A DNA stretch of 64,000 bases from Asterias rubens (lineage: Eukaryota; Echinodermata; Asteroidea; Forcipulatida; Asteriidae), in the NCBI RefSeq assembly GCF_902459465.1, contig NC_047083.1, positions 4,894,523 to 4,958,522 of the forward strand, read 5' to 3'. Below are positions 45,319 through 56,647 of the stretch, one piece after another. Made by a program: the position numbers and the translations under genes. Position 1 is the stretch's first letter, and every line of letters starts with the position of its first letter. The notes beneath the pieces were generated by a model, which was given only the letters and a program-made list of their open reading frames with translations, did no database searches and was not told the origin of the DNA.

Positions 45319-47602
45319 ATAGTATACACAATTGTTTAGTGTACAACTGGTTTTTAGCCTACCCTGTCCTCTATTGTCTTGTACCCGAAACGTTCCTGAA
45401 TTTTGGGGGCGGTTGACCCTCACTTCTGTTTCTATGCCTAACCCGCCAATAGCAAACTCGGAAACAGAGCCCGATTTCACATAAACTTGCTCGGCACAGA
45501 TAAACAGGAAACTAGCAAATGTTTACATTATTGAGACCATGGAGGTCCTCCATGTTGAGACCGACGCACCAAAATATCTGGTTAGCAAAGACATTGTCGA
45601 GCAGTATGAAATTGGGCCCTGCAGTGCTGCACGTTTCTGAGTCGGGGGGGGGGGGGGGCCATTCGTGAAAGTTGTGGAAAAGGCATCTGGTATTTTTTTA
45701 ACGCATCGCTTGTCTTCAAATCAAAGGCTGGGGAAAAACTGGATGGCCCGGTGAACGTAGTTGCTTCGGGATGGTCTATATGCTACCACTTTGGGGCTGG
45801 GGAGCTTGTGTGAGATCGTAATAACATGAAGTTATTTAGGCTTTGGCTGTGTTCATGTGTACACAATTTTCAATAACAATCTGAAAACCGGGCCAACAAA
45901 GCATGCCCCAAATTTGCATGTCATTAGTGCATGTGACAAGTCCAACGTGCGCGCGAATTCAGGGCGTGGCCCTAAGTCTGATACCTGGACGAAAAGATAG
46001 GAGTTTTAGCAACAAACTTCTATCAGAGGAGCACTGACTACTTCAGCGCTGACCAAAGTCACGTGGGAAGTTTGGACGCGCACGCCGCTTGTAAAACATC
46101 TACGCATGTGCAGTACATGTACAAAATTACACGCTGTAAATTATTTTCATTTTCAGCATCGCGTGCGTGCAACGCGAGATGTGTTTGTGAGGAAGGGTAA
46201 GAATTCAACGTCTAATAATTCCTTTAAAATAACCTAAAAGCATACAAGTTTCTCCTTTTTTATTGTTCAGTTCTAGAAGGATGTTATCATGATGTGAGAT
46301 TGTGTGCAAGAAAATACACAAATGTTAGAATTGGTGACCGTAGAGGTGGCAAATTATTCGTCCTGTCGCCCGTTTTTTGTGTTTTCATTTCTTCTCTCGT
46401 CAATTAAAGCGTGTGTATTATTGCCTGCTGTATTTTTTGTGTGGAGTTGCATTGTTTGTATACAAAATGATTTGAGTCAACTCGTACGCTGACAAATTCG
46501 TTTTCTTTTCTGACCAACTCGTACTCCAACCAACTCGTACCTTTGATTGGTATATATGCATATGTTTCAAGAAGTTTTTAATTAAGTAATTTTTATTCCG
46601 TTCCCGGTTTTCTTCATCGAAATTCCTGTTCCAAAATGAAAATGGGAGAAAAAAAATACAACCGCTCCGCACACTCTGCACACACATACACACGTGACAC
46701 TGCTCTGACCATGCTGACCCCCAAACATTACACTCCCTGTCTATTGTTTATTCATTGTTGTACTTGCTAGTCACGTGTCTACAGAACTTGATTAAACATG
46801 AGAACTGGATGGAACCATGGAACTGAATTCTCAATTTTAACGAAATTGGGCCATTGTTGAGTGTGACCATGGTGTGACTGTGAAACCATGGAGGAAGAGT
46901 TTCCTCCACGGTGGAAGAGTTTCCTCCATGGTGAAACATTTGATTGAAATTGAATGAATGAAGTATATTGGGCAATAAACAAAGAGTGTATTGATTGAAA
47001 TAAATAATTAACTCTTTAAAATATTCCTCCATGATCAGACATCAATCAAGAATGTTAAATTATACTTATAGTTGAAATTGGCAGACTGTGATTATTTTTT
47101 TTTACAATTTCAGCCAAGTGCCCTTTTCAAAATGAAAACGGCCTTGCCCTTGCCCACGAGATGAAATATCAGAGCTGGCTACCTGTAAATAGGCAGATCA
47201 CACTATTTTTCAAAGTTCTGCCAATGCCTTCAAAGTTTGTCTCATATGATTTAGCTTGATAAAAGAAACAAAGAACTGAAAAGCAAATTGAAATCCGACA
47301 TTCGATTCTCTTTTTATGCAAATTTTTGTTTATTGTTTAAAGCACCTGTTTTAACCATTTATGGGCAAAAAGTGGAAAATGCTTTCTTTTCAGTTTTTCC
47401 TGTAAGTTTTCATTGTTTTTTCTCAATTTTAAACCCTGTTAGTGTTTCTTTTCTTATAGTACACAGGTCAAACCTACTTGCAAAAGAGAAATGGAGGTTC
47501 TATTACATTGAATTTTTTTTTTTACGGTCACCAAAAATGGCACATTATCCAAAATTCCATAACGGGAAACCCCAAAATGTTCCAAAAATGACTAAGTCCA
47601 GC
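45319..47602. other. Intergenic region; repeats and one orphan ORF
   Basis: It includes a 34-codon ORF at 45539-45643 in a strong Kozak context (ACCATGG), a G run at 45643-45656, and several CACGTG/ACGTG E-box strings. Near-palindromic text (CCATGGAGGAAGAGTTTCC, repeated and inverted) lies at 46886-46932. A TTTATT at 47329-47334 could be the AATAAA of the minus-strand gene at 47925-48953. Confidence 0.4.
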
Positions 47603-47935
47603 TAATTAAATATGCGTGAGGCTCTCCTGGGGTAACTAAAGTAGTTACAGCTATGAAACTTGGCACAATTCTTGTTTGTGTATAGACATTTTTTTTAAAG
47701 TGTATATTTCACAGTTTTACACGCCATTGTGCAAATTAGCCTAATTAATTATTCATTTTGTACGCAAAATTACCTAATTAAATATGCGTGAGACTCTCCT
47801 GGGATAACTAAAGCAGTTACAGCTATGAAACTTGGCACAATTCTTGTTTGTGAATAGACATTCATTTTAAAGTGTATATTTCAAAGTTTTACACGCCATT
47901 ATGCAAATAAGCCTAATTAATTATTCATTTTGATT
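47603..47935. repeat. Tandem 172-bp repeat (two copies)
   Basis: Copies start at 47603 and 47775 with TAATTAAATATGCGTGAG and share ACAGCTATGAAACTTGGCAC, TTTTACACGCCATT and CCTAATTAATTATTCATTTT, with a few substitutions. The second copy reaches the stop codon of the minus-strand gene, so the pair lies in that gene's 3' UTR. Confidence 0.8.
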
Positions 47936-48953
47936 TGGCTACATGTCGTTTTTGGAGTAGTCCATTTAAGTTGGTACTGGTAGGCAAGTTGAGGTTGAGG
48001 GCAGAAAATATTGGTGGGAAATCACGTTTGTAGCTTTTGGTGGTCGAGTGCTCAATACGATATCTGATTGTCTCCAACAATGCTGTGGTCAGAATTCCAT
48101 TCCAATGATCTGGTGAAAAGAAAAAAAAAAAAAAAAAAAATAATAAAAATAAATTACATTTTTTGTTTGGGGCATATTTTCTCTTTCCGTGACAGTTAAA
48201 AATAGTGAATGAAAGAGGCACATTCAAAAGGGTTAAATTCATTTTGTTAGGAATATGTAGCCACTTTCCATCACAGAGCTTTATCAATCCATAGAGCAAT
48301 AAACTAGACTCCATGATCAATCTGAATCAAAACTTTGCAAAATGTAAACAAGCCGACAAACTATTCCCACGACCATACGGAGTACCAGCAATAAATGGAA
48401 CAGCCTTGATCAAGACAATAGCGACATCCGATTGGTCAACCGCTTGATAAATGTGTCACGTGACATTTTTTTTAGACGTCACGTTCACTGTACACCCGCC
48501 CTGAATTACTCATTTCTCTTAACTTTCCGAACTGTACTCTCTGATTTTACACAACAAATCTACACAGAGGGTAATTTTATAACGATATTATTAAAATATA
48601 TTATCTTGAAAATTGAGGAAAGTGTTTATTTCTTACCTGGAACGCTGTATTCCGTAAGCAACAGGTCAATTTCGTCTGATGTCCAGCCACAGATATGTTC
48701 AACTTCGCACGCGAACGCTTGGTTATTGAACTCAACTGCTGCCGGAGGCTCTGAATTGACAAAACATGTATGTCCTATTTTAGAGCGCTATTACTGAGTG
48801 CAACGGATAACGAAATTCAACAATCTGCACATCATAACAAACTTTAGAATGTCTATTTTCATATTCTAATATCGAAGTATTCATATTTGAGATATATAGG
48901 GAAAAAACGGGTTGCTTACCTGCTCGCCGTTTCCCGCTTCTACTGGCCGCCAT
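47925..48953 (-). CDS. Unrecognised small three-exon gene (110 residues)
   Basis: Exons 48953-48920, 48750-48637 and 48109-47925 join in frame in phase 1 with good signals: CAG/GTAAGC, ATTCAG/AG, CCAG/GTAAGA, and a long T tract before CACCAG/AT. The protein starts MAASRSGKRRAEPPAAVEFN and has HICGWTSDEIDLLLTEYSVP in the middle, a pattern faintly like a SANT/Myb-type helix (Trp..Glu..Leu-Leu..Tyr). It continues HWNGILTTALLETIRYRIEH and ends HVAKSK. I do not recognise the family. The ATG lies in CCAAAATGGCGGCC, a strong start and also a YY1-type promoter motif. An in-frame ATG at 49016 would add 21 residues. The gene is divergent from SR gene 2 (550 bp apart). Intact junctions argue for a real gene; product length depends on exon 3 being the true last exon. 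Confidence 0.65.
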
Positions 48954-48956
48954 TTT
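48945..48956 (-). promoter_or_regulatory. YY1-type motif overlapping the start codon
   Basis: AAAATGGCGGCC, a close match to the YY1 consensus found at starts of TATA-less housekeeping genes. Here the ATG of the motif is the initiator codon of the unrecognised gene. Confidence 0.5.
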
Positions 48957-49505
48957 GGAAATTTCGAGAACGTACGCATCAAGAGTAGAGTTTCCCCATC
49001 CTAAAAATAGCTTCACAGGGTCCCTACGTCACCGACTCACTCCGGAATCGTCCATTATAGAAGAGAATAGGGGGGGATTAAGCTGCGAGGTGGTATTTTT
49101 TCCCCTCCCACGCGCCGTCGCTGCGCGCCGGACCGACAAACTAAGTAACCCAAAACTACTGTAAAATCTATATTTCTTGACCAATTTGGATCAAATGAGC
49201 AGACAAACACAGGGGAAGTCTATATTTTTTAGTAATGTAATTGTTTTCTTTATTGAATTATCCAATTCTCCCTTAAATGACTTTGATCTGTACCAATCTT
49301 TTCACATTCGACCGTGCCGACCGTTGTACGTGTGAGAATATGCATGGTCGGCTGAAATGTTTACGTGCAGAGTGATCTGCCCACTGTAAACCAAACTCTA
49401 TTCTCGTTTAGTGCCCCCCCTTTCCTAACGTAACATAATAAAACATGTTAAAATTCAATTTATTTCAGCAATACATCTCTAACCTACAACAAATAGTTTG
49501 CTACG
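48957..49505. promoter_or_regulatory. Shared upstream region of the unrecognised gene and SR gene 2
   Basis: 550 bp between divergent start codons. No TATA box is obvious. It contains a GC-rich patch (CCCACGCGCCGTCGCTGCGC near 49109) and GGTCGGC/GCCGACC strings near 49315-49350. TTTATTTCAG before CAATACATCTC at 49468 may be a 5' UTR splice acceptor for SR gene 2. Probably a bidirectional promoter. Confidence 0.4.
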
Positions 49506-52500
49506 ATGTCTCGCTACCAGAGCTCAGACCGTGGAGGTGGTGGTGGTGGAGGCGGGGGTAGTCGAAGTGGAGACCCAGATTGCAAAGTATACGTCGGTAA
49601 CCTCGGCTCGTCAGCGGGAAGGAGGGAGCTTGAGAGTGCATTCAATGGCTACGGGTCGTTGAGGAACGTCTGGGTGGCCAGAAACCCTCCAGGTTTTGCC
49701 TTCATCGAGTTTGACGATCCGCGTGATGCTCAGGATGCAGTGAAAGGAATGTATAGAAAGTAAGATTTTACGAGGGGTCTTGTCATTCAACACTTTTTTG
49801 TAAAAGCATAATTTTTGTTCGCGTTTTGCAAACGCTTAAGTTTAATGGCAGTAGCAAATCTTGTATTCAGTTTTGTTTTCTTTAATAAGTTTTATTTTCT
49901 TTAAATAAGTTGAATGGCCTTTTGACTGTTCTTTTTCTGACTTTTTGATACTCCTTAGCATTTAGCTGCTCATGTTATGGCGCCATACAATAAGTTGAAT
50001 GGCCTTTCGACTGTTCTTTCTCTGTGACATTTGATACTCTGTATCATTAGCTGTGTCTCAGATCAATGCGCAGTGGACAATATTTTTTACTTATTCTGGG
50101 GGAAATATGTGCTGGGCGACACAGTGTGTTTCTAGCTCAGAGTGCTTGGCATCAATTTTGAGTCCTTGGCCAGGCCTGTGTACTTCGTTTTTGAAAGGGC
50201 AAGGGCACTAAGGCATTTTCTCTTTGGTAAAGGGCCTGCTAAGAGAAAATTGTAAAGTTCTACCGAGGCATTTCAAAGGGCACAAAGGCAATGACCAGGA
50301 GTCATTGAGGCAATCGCCTTAGTTGCCTCTGTGAAGTACCAGGCCTGCTGGGTAATCCTGCCTAGCACAGCCCACTGTGGCTTCAACATGGCCCCTGAGT
50401 AAAAAGATAATTGCTGACACCTCGCTTGTTTGATTGTTTTACAGGAGAATATGCGGAAGAGATGTAACAGTCGAGATGTCCAACGGAGAGAAACGCCAGA
50501 GGCGAAGCTTCGGCGGTGGTGGCGGGGGCAGACCGCCCCCACGACGGGCCAGCCGAAATGACAAATGCTACTCTTGCAGCGACTACGGCCACTTTGCCCG
50601 CGACTGCCCCAATAGAGGGAGTGGAGGCGGGGATGGCGGGTACGGAGGGCGTCGCTACGGAGGTGGAGGTGGTGGTTGGGGCGGTTCTCGCGACCGCGAT
50701 AATCGCAGATCAAGGTGAGTGTAGGTCGTAGGATAACAAAGTTTGCGCCTTGAGCATCAATGTTATTACTATTGTTATCAAATGATAACAGGAATATTGT
50801 CTAGTTCGCGGTAACACCATGTCTGTGTCTACTTGCCAAGTAGATTTTGTTCTTTAGAGATTGCTAGAGCAAGCCAGTCAAAACTTTGAGACCAAATAAG
50901 AACTCGCTCCATGGTAGTGAAGTTAATAACAATCCACTATTTATAAGCTAAAGTAGCAGTTAAAAAGCTGGACAGTTCTTTTCAGAACTTAGAAGTCTCC
51001 TGGATTTTGAAAATCTACTTCGCAGTGGTAGAATATCAAGCAAGTAGATACACACACGTGGTCTAACCGCAGCCACCACTGAATGGAACTTGATTCTTGT
51101 TTTGTGTTTGTTTGTTTGTTTTAATAAAATTTTGCACAGAAAGATCAACACAGCCTTGTGATCCTGGTCTGGAATTTCATCTTTGAGAGGGCAAGGGCAT
51201 TTACATTTTGTTAACAGCATTTCCATTGGAAAAGCTTAAAGTCAGTGGAAACTTTTGAAGGGACACCAAGGCCATGACCAGGGCATCGATTGCTGCCCAG
51301 AGACGAAGACCCCCATTAAATTCCAGGCCTGGATCCTTATGTGCTCTGCTGTTGGGAATGTGTTTCTGATTTAAATAGTAACATATCTGTTTTTACCAGG
51401 AGTGCTTATTTTCTGTTTTTACCAGGGGTGCTTATTTTTGCACTCGTGTTAAATGTTTTAAAATAGAAAGAAATTTCACATGAACATTACAAGTTTTCAA
51501 TGCTTTCCTGTTGAATTTCAAGACAGAGTATAGAATGTTGAAAAGGTTTGCCAAAATAAATAACGGAACCACATTGCTATAAAGCTGTCTGTTGGAAATA
51601 CAAATTTAATTGTATGGTGCCTTTTTGAGACCATCCCAATTTCAACAAAAACCATCTCTTAAAGCGATTAAACCTTTTCCCAACTCTTGAATCTTAACAC
51701 AGTTTCTAATGGACCTTGCATTTTGTCATCTCGTAAGATTTTTATGAAAATGAGATGATCACAGCAAAAGGCAAAATAGGGGATAATTGTTGGTTAGTTA
51801 GAACAGCTTTTGCAATTAAAAGATCATCCCCTTTTATTGATCATGAAACTTTCTAGTTTACGATAACTGTTTTTGTTTGCACTCAAACTTTTTACAGGGT
51901 GTCTTTACTCAGTCGCACTTCTGCCATTCATGTGCTTTGCATGTGATGATCATGTGATCAGTTTCTCAGTTTGGCTCCTCTTCCAACGTCTAGTTTAAAA
52001 GACACGGCCATCCTTCTCTCGCCTGCCCCCCCTCCTCCCACACCTCATCCGGGGGGGTTGCTCAAATTTTCACGCCCTCCCTCTGCGACCCTCCGAAAAA
52101 GATTTCACCATCGTTTTTGACATAGGAGTATTCAAAGAGAGAGATAAATCATATGCCACACTCCAGAGAAAACTTCTCTTCTTTCGGGTTTGGAAGCGTC
52201 CGATTCAATTGCGTCAATTTGCCTCAAAGATTGAGAGCGTCTTTTACGAGAGAGATATTTGTTGCTTCTCTATGTCAGAGCTGCTCCTCCAGTCTCTCGG
52301 TTGAGATAATCGCCATTTTGTTGCGCACATTTCTTCTCAATGGCTAAGTAAGAGGGGTCTGTTTTATCAATATTTTTTTGTTTTCTTTTTTCTATTTTTT
52401 TTTTATATAAACATGGAATTTACTTTTTTTAGAGTGGAGTGCTAATCATCGGAAGCAGTTGACGGAAAGTGGGATTTATTTAAAAAACCATCTAGCTTTG

Positions 52501-55500
52501 ATCAGTATTTACTTCTGAAATTTCACTTACGAATAATTTTAATGTATGAAGTCAGTCATATCTGTTTACTGTGCTAATTTGTGCCAAATGAAATGGTAAA
52601 CAAACAAATTGTATTACATTCTCAAGTCAGAAAATGTCATGCATTCAGTGGATTTCGACCCAACTTCATGGCACTGTTTATCACAGAATTCTGCGCATAC
52701 AGCTACTAACTTCAAAATCACTGAATTCTATAGTGCAGAATGATGCATTAAAGACAGTGGACACTATTGGTAATTGTCAAAGACTAAATAACAAACCTGT
52801 GAAAATTTGAGCTCAATCGGTCATCGAAGTTTCGAGATAATAATGAAAGAAAAATAACCCTTGTCACACGAAGTTGTGTGCGTTTAGATGGTTGATTTCG
52901 AGACCTCAAGTTCTAAATCTGATGTCTCGAAATCAAATTCGTGGAAAATTACTTCTTTCTCAAAAACTATGGCACTTCAGAGGAGGCCGTTTCTCACAAT
53001 GTTTTATACCATCAACCTCTCCCCATTACTCGCCACCAAGAAAGGTTTTATGCCAATATTTATTTTGAGTAATTACCAATAGTATCCACTGCCTTTAAGC
53101 CCGGTTCATACTTCCTGCAAATGCGAAGCACACTTTGTTTAAGCAAACATCAGTACGCGCTCCGTTTCCAATTTTGCCTATAAGAAATTCGCTTTGTACA
53201 AAGCGTTCGCAGGATGTATGAATCAGGCAAACAAAATCAAGCCATGAAATGAAGATGGGCCTAGATCTGTGGGTTTTTTTTCTTCTTCTTTTCTATAGTT
53301 CAGTGGAAATTTGTACGCATCTTTTGTAAAAGCAGATGACAATATTTGAGAAGAACTTATTATAATACGGGGGAAAATGCACCTGTAAATATGAATGATC
53401 AAAGCTAGATTCAACGTAGTGACACTTTTTTAGTTCATTTAATAGATTTAATATATACAGATTGTGGTCAGTCTTGGTTAAAGAGTCTGGGTACCTCTTG
53501 TATGATACAAAACACAATGTCCACAGCTGGACATTAAACTTACATGGTTTAAGGACAATGATGGTAGAAAGCTTCTTTTAATTTAAAATGTTACTTGCTG
53601 AGGTGCAAAGAGAAATTTTGTCTCGGGAGAGGAACATTTACAGCATTACAGCATTACGAAACTTCCTTGAAAACATTACTTTGTGATTTTCACTTTTTCC
53701 TCTTCAAAATTTGATAACTAATGACGCTGAAAACTAAGGAGGTAACTTGCATTGCCTACATCACTTCATTCACAGAGAGTAGGATTCATGTCATGGCCAA
53801 AATCTTGATCTACGAATGGTACCATAACCCTTAAACTAGCCTCATACAGAACCTGACCAGGCAGTAGGATTTTATTAAAGACCGTGGACACTATTGGTAA
53901 TTACTCAAAATAATTATAAGCATAAAACCTCACTTGGTACTAATGGGGAGAGGTTGATGGTATAAAACATTGTGAGAAACGGCTCCCTCTGAAGTGGAGT
54001 AGTTTTTGAGAAAAAAAATAATTTTCCCAGGTAATTTCATTTCAAGACCTTTCATTTAGAATTTGAGGTCTTGAAATCAAGCATCTGAAAGCACACAACT
54101 TTGTGTGACAAGGGTGTTTTTTCTGTCATTATTATCTCGCATCTTCGACAACCAATTGAGCTCAAATTGTCACAGGTTTGATATTGTATGCATATGTTGA
54201 GATACACCAAGTGAAAAGACTGGTCTTTGACATTTACCAATAGTGTCTACTGCCTTTAAAGTTTCTCTAAAGATTTGTTGGATTTCATTGACATTATCTG
54301 CATAAGAGAAAAAAACTTCATATTTTCAAGTTTGATAATTTTTTGTTACAGCAAAACGATACTGTATTTGGAATTTTATTCAAAGGTGTTTTCTTTTAAA
54401 GGGAAGATACACGTTTGGTAATTACTCGAAACAAATATTAACTTAAAAACTGACAACGTAACGTGCATTGGAGAGCTGTTGGTATTACAAAACATTGTGG
54501 GAAACGACTCCCTCTGAAATAGCGTAGTTTTTGAGAAAGAGGTAATTTCTCACTAAAATAATAAAAGACTTCTAGCTATGAGTCTTTTATTCCTATCTGA
54601 AAGCACACAAATTCTTCCAACAAGGGTGTTTTTTCTTTCATCATTTTCTCGCAACTTCGATGACCGATTGAGCCCAAATTTTCACAGGTTTGTTATTTTA
54701 TGCTTATGATGGAATGCACCAAGTGAGAACACTGGTCTTTGACAATTACCAAACGTGTACAGTGCCCAATGTTGAAACAAATATTGAGTACAAAGAATTG
54801 GTTTGTTGCTCATGTTATGGTTCTGGTTTTGTTTTCTGATTAAATAGGAGTAACTCCAGGAGTCGCAGCCGTGGGCGAAGTCGCAGCCGTAGCCGCGGAC
54901 GAAGCCGCAGTCGCAGCCATAGAAGCCGCAGTCGTAGCCATAGCCGTGGACACAGCCGTAGTGTCTCTCCACCACGTAGACACAAGAGCCACAGCAAGTC
55001 TCGTAGCCGTAGCCGAAGGTAAAAAATATCTCCAACTAACTCTAACCTAGACCCATAAACCCCCGTCCTTACAAAACATAATTTGTTTGACTCTTTTTTA
55101 CAAGTGCTTTACATGGGATCAGGCATACCACCATAATCAGCGTCCAACAGTTTGGGTGTTGATTTACTGTATGGTGTTGGGCTGAAGACTTGTGAGTGGT
55201 AAACTGACAATAGTTTACATGGGATCAGGCATACCACCGTAATCAGCGTCCAACAGTTTGGGTGTTGATTTACCGTGTGGTGTTGGGCTGAGGACTGCAC
55301 TAGTAAACTGACAATAGTTTACATGGGATCAGGCATACCACCGTAATCAGCGTCCAACAGTTTGGGTGTTGATTTACTGTGTGGTGTTGGGCTGAGGACT
55401 GCACTAGTAAACTGATAATGTCTTACATCAGATTATAAAGTTCAAGCTTTGAGTGTGGAAGGATATGTTGACAAATTACAAGTAATTCCCTTTTAGAAAA

Positions 55501-56647
55501 TAAATAACATACAGTTTGCAAGAATAAGAAGTAACTTACGGTTACAACAATGGGCCGAATAAATAAAAACTGGCAATTATCAAGTTACTGTTACTATTAC
55601 TTGTACTTTTACAAGCTACTGTACGAGGAGCGTGAGATTTTACTTACACAACAGTGTTGCATATATGGCTCGGTATCGGGTCAGTATTAAAGGGTTATTT
55701 TTCCCTTGGCCTATTGATCCAACTATAAATGTTACTTATAAATTTGTTGTGTACTTTAATTGCTCTAAAAGTACCAATCTCTGGCGCGGAGAGGCTGGCT
55801 GTTTCCTCATCATAGCCACTGCCGCCATCAAAAACTCGACTAAGTGGAAACTGCCCCGCCTGCATTTCAGTTAAGCGCTATTGAGTAGCGAGCCCATGCC
55901 TCTATTGTTATACTCCTGAATACCCCGCTATTGTGTATTTTTCTGACCATTTATCAATCCGTTCAAGTAAATGGTGTTTTTCCAGAAAAAGGTTATTTAT
56001 AGAGATTTGAGCAAATTCTCATGCCTGATCTTAAACTTATCGAAATTTGTTAATGCTGGCCTTTATACGGCCCAGTATTTTGTGAAACTATCAGGTAATA
56101 GTAAAATGTCGGTTTTATTTATATCTCAAAAAGAAGAGTCACTCAATCATTGCTTTTACCTACTAGTTTGACCAATTACTAGCACTATTAAGGCTTACTT
56201 TTATTTTTAAGGATTTAAGTAAAAGGCTAGTAAAAGCAAATGCTAGTTTTTATTTATTCGGCCCAAGGTGCTAAAATTGCTTTTGTAGAAAGGTTGACTC
56301 TGAAAAGAGCTGACGCCGAGACCACACCTGCTCTTTTCAGAGCCAACACTCCTACAACATGTACAATAGAGAATTGATACATGGTTGTACTTGCCTTTTG
56401 TTATTTTTTAGTTCGTAATTTTCACACCAAGCAAAGCTTCAAACACCTTATAAAAAAGTAGACAAATATTTGAGAAAGAGTCTGCTAGGGTCGAAACGTC
56501 AGGTCATTAATTTTTTTTTGCAAGATATTTTCTCAGAATATTCTTTTCATAACCTTTCTAAATTCAATGTTTTCCTTTTTTTTTTTTCAATTTCACAGCC
56601 ATTCTCGTTCTCATCACCGAAGGAGTTCCTCCAACGAGAGAGAATAG
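49506..56647 (+). CDS. SRSF7-like serine/arginine-rich splicing factor, gene 2 (four coding exons)
   Basis: Exons 49506-49759, 50445-50714, 54848-55018 and 56599-56647, GT-AG, all phase 2, give 247 residues. The N-terminal Gly tract at 10-18 is absent from gene 1. The RRM at about 27-100 has RNP2 VYVGNL (28-33) and RNP1 [10 protein letters not shown] (60-69). The CCHC zinc knuckle [14 protein letters not shown] is at 126-139. A Gly/Arg linker follows, then an RS domain of dozens of RS/SR dipeptides and a short end ([16 protein letters not shown]). Architecture and intron phases match gene 1, so the two arose by tandem duplication. The long RS tail makes this the copy closest to vertebrate SRSF7. 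It acts in nuclear splicing and mRNA export. Intron 2 (4.1 kb) holds a candidate poison exon and several MITEs. Confidence 0.95.
51898..52347 (+). other. Candidate poison cassette exon in SR gene 2 intron 2
   Basis: The acceptor CAAACTTTTTACAG/GGTGTC and the donor ATGGCTAA/GTAAGAG delimit 450 bases. Spliced to exon 2 (phase 2) it runs 15 codons and stops at TGA 51944-51946. The length is close to that of poison exons of vertebrate SRSF3/SRSF7, and the intron position (after the zinc-knuckle exon) is equivalent. Many AGAGA/GAGAGA purine strings (51 to 52.3 kb side) could be SR-binding enhancers. Confidence 0.6.
52747..53098 (-). repeat. MITE family 1 copy in SR gene 2 intron 2 (reverse)
   Basis: TTAAAGACAGTGGACACTAT .. 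CACACGAAGTTGTGTGCGTT .. GGAGGCCGTTTCTCACAATG .. TAGTATCCACTGCCTTTAAG. Complete at both ends. Confidence 0.75.
53095..53228. repeat. MITE with TTAAGCCCGGTTCATAC end
   Basis: TTAAGCCCGGTTCATACTTC at the left, GCAGGATGTATGAATCAGGC at the right (inverted). Related to 59147-59284. It abuts the family 1 copy, sharing its terminal TTAA. Confidence 0.6.
53485..53840. repeat. Diverged MITE family 4-like repeat in SR gene 2 intron 2
   Basis: AAAACACAATGTCCACAGCT .. ACAATGATGGTAGAAAGCTT .. TTACTTGCTGAGGTGC matches the left arm of 18405-18740. The right part matches 39700-39890 in SR gene 1. Confidence 0.55.
53875..54260 (+). repeat. MITE family 1 copy in SR gene 2 intron 2 (forward)
   Basis: TTAAAGACCGTGGACACTAT .. 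GAGAAACGGCTCCCTCTGAA .. CACACAACTTTGTGTGACAA .. AGTGTCTACTGCCTTTAAA; complete. Confidence 0.8.
54394..54768 (+). repeat. Diverged MITE family 1 relative
   Basis: TTTTAAAGGGAAGATACACG .. GAAACGACTCCCTCTGAAAT .. CACAGGTTTGTTATTTTATG .. CTTTGACAATTACCAAACGT. Same order of blocks but different tips; ends 80 bases before exon 3. Confidence 0.6.
55108..55425. repeat. Three tandem ~105-bp repeats in SR gene 2 intron 3
   Basis: Units start at 55108, 55214 and 55318 with TTTACATGGGATCAGGCATA. They contain AGCGTCCAACAGTTTGGGTG and GGTGTTGGGCTGA, and differ by only a few bases. The rest of the intron (to 56598) shows nothing I can name. Confidence 0.85.

Noticed and set aside
45539-45643. 34-codon ORF in a strong Kozak context (ACCATGGAGG)
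   Set aside because: No splice donor with a compatible downstream exon was found and the peptide is unfamiliar; the start lies in a GGAGGTCCTCC palindrome, so chance is likely.
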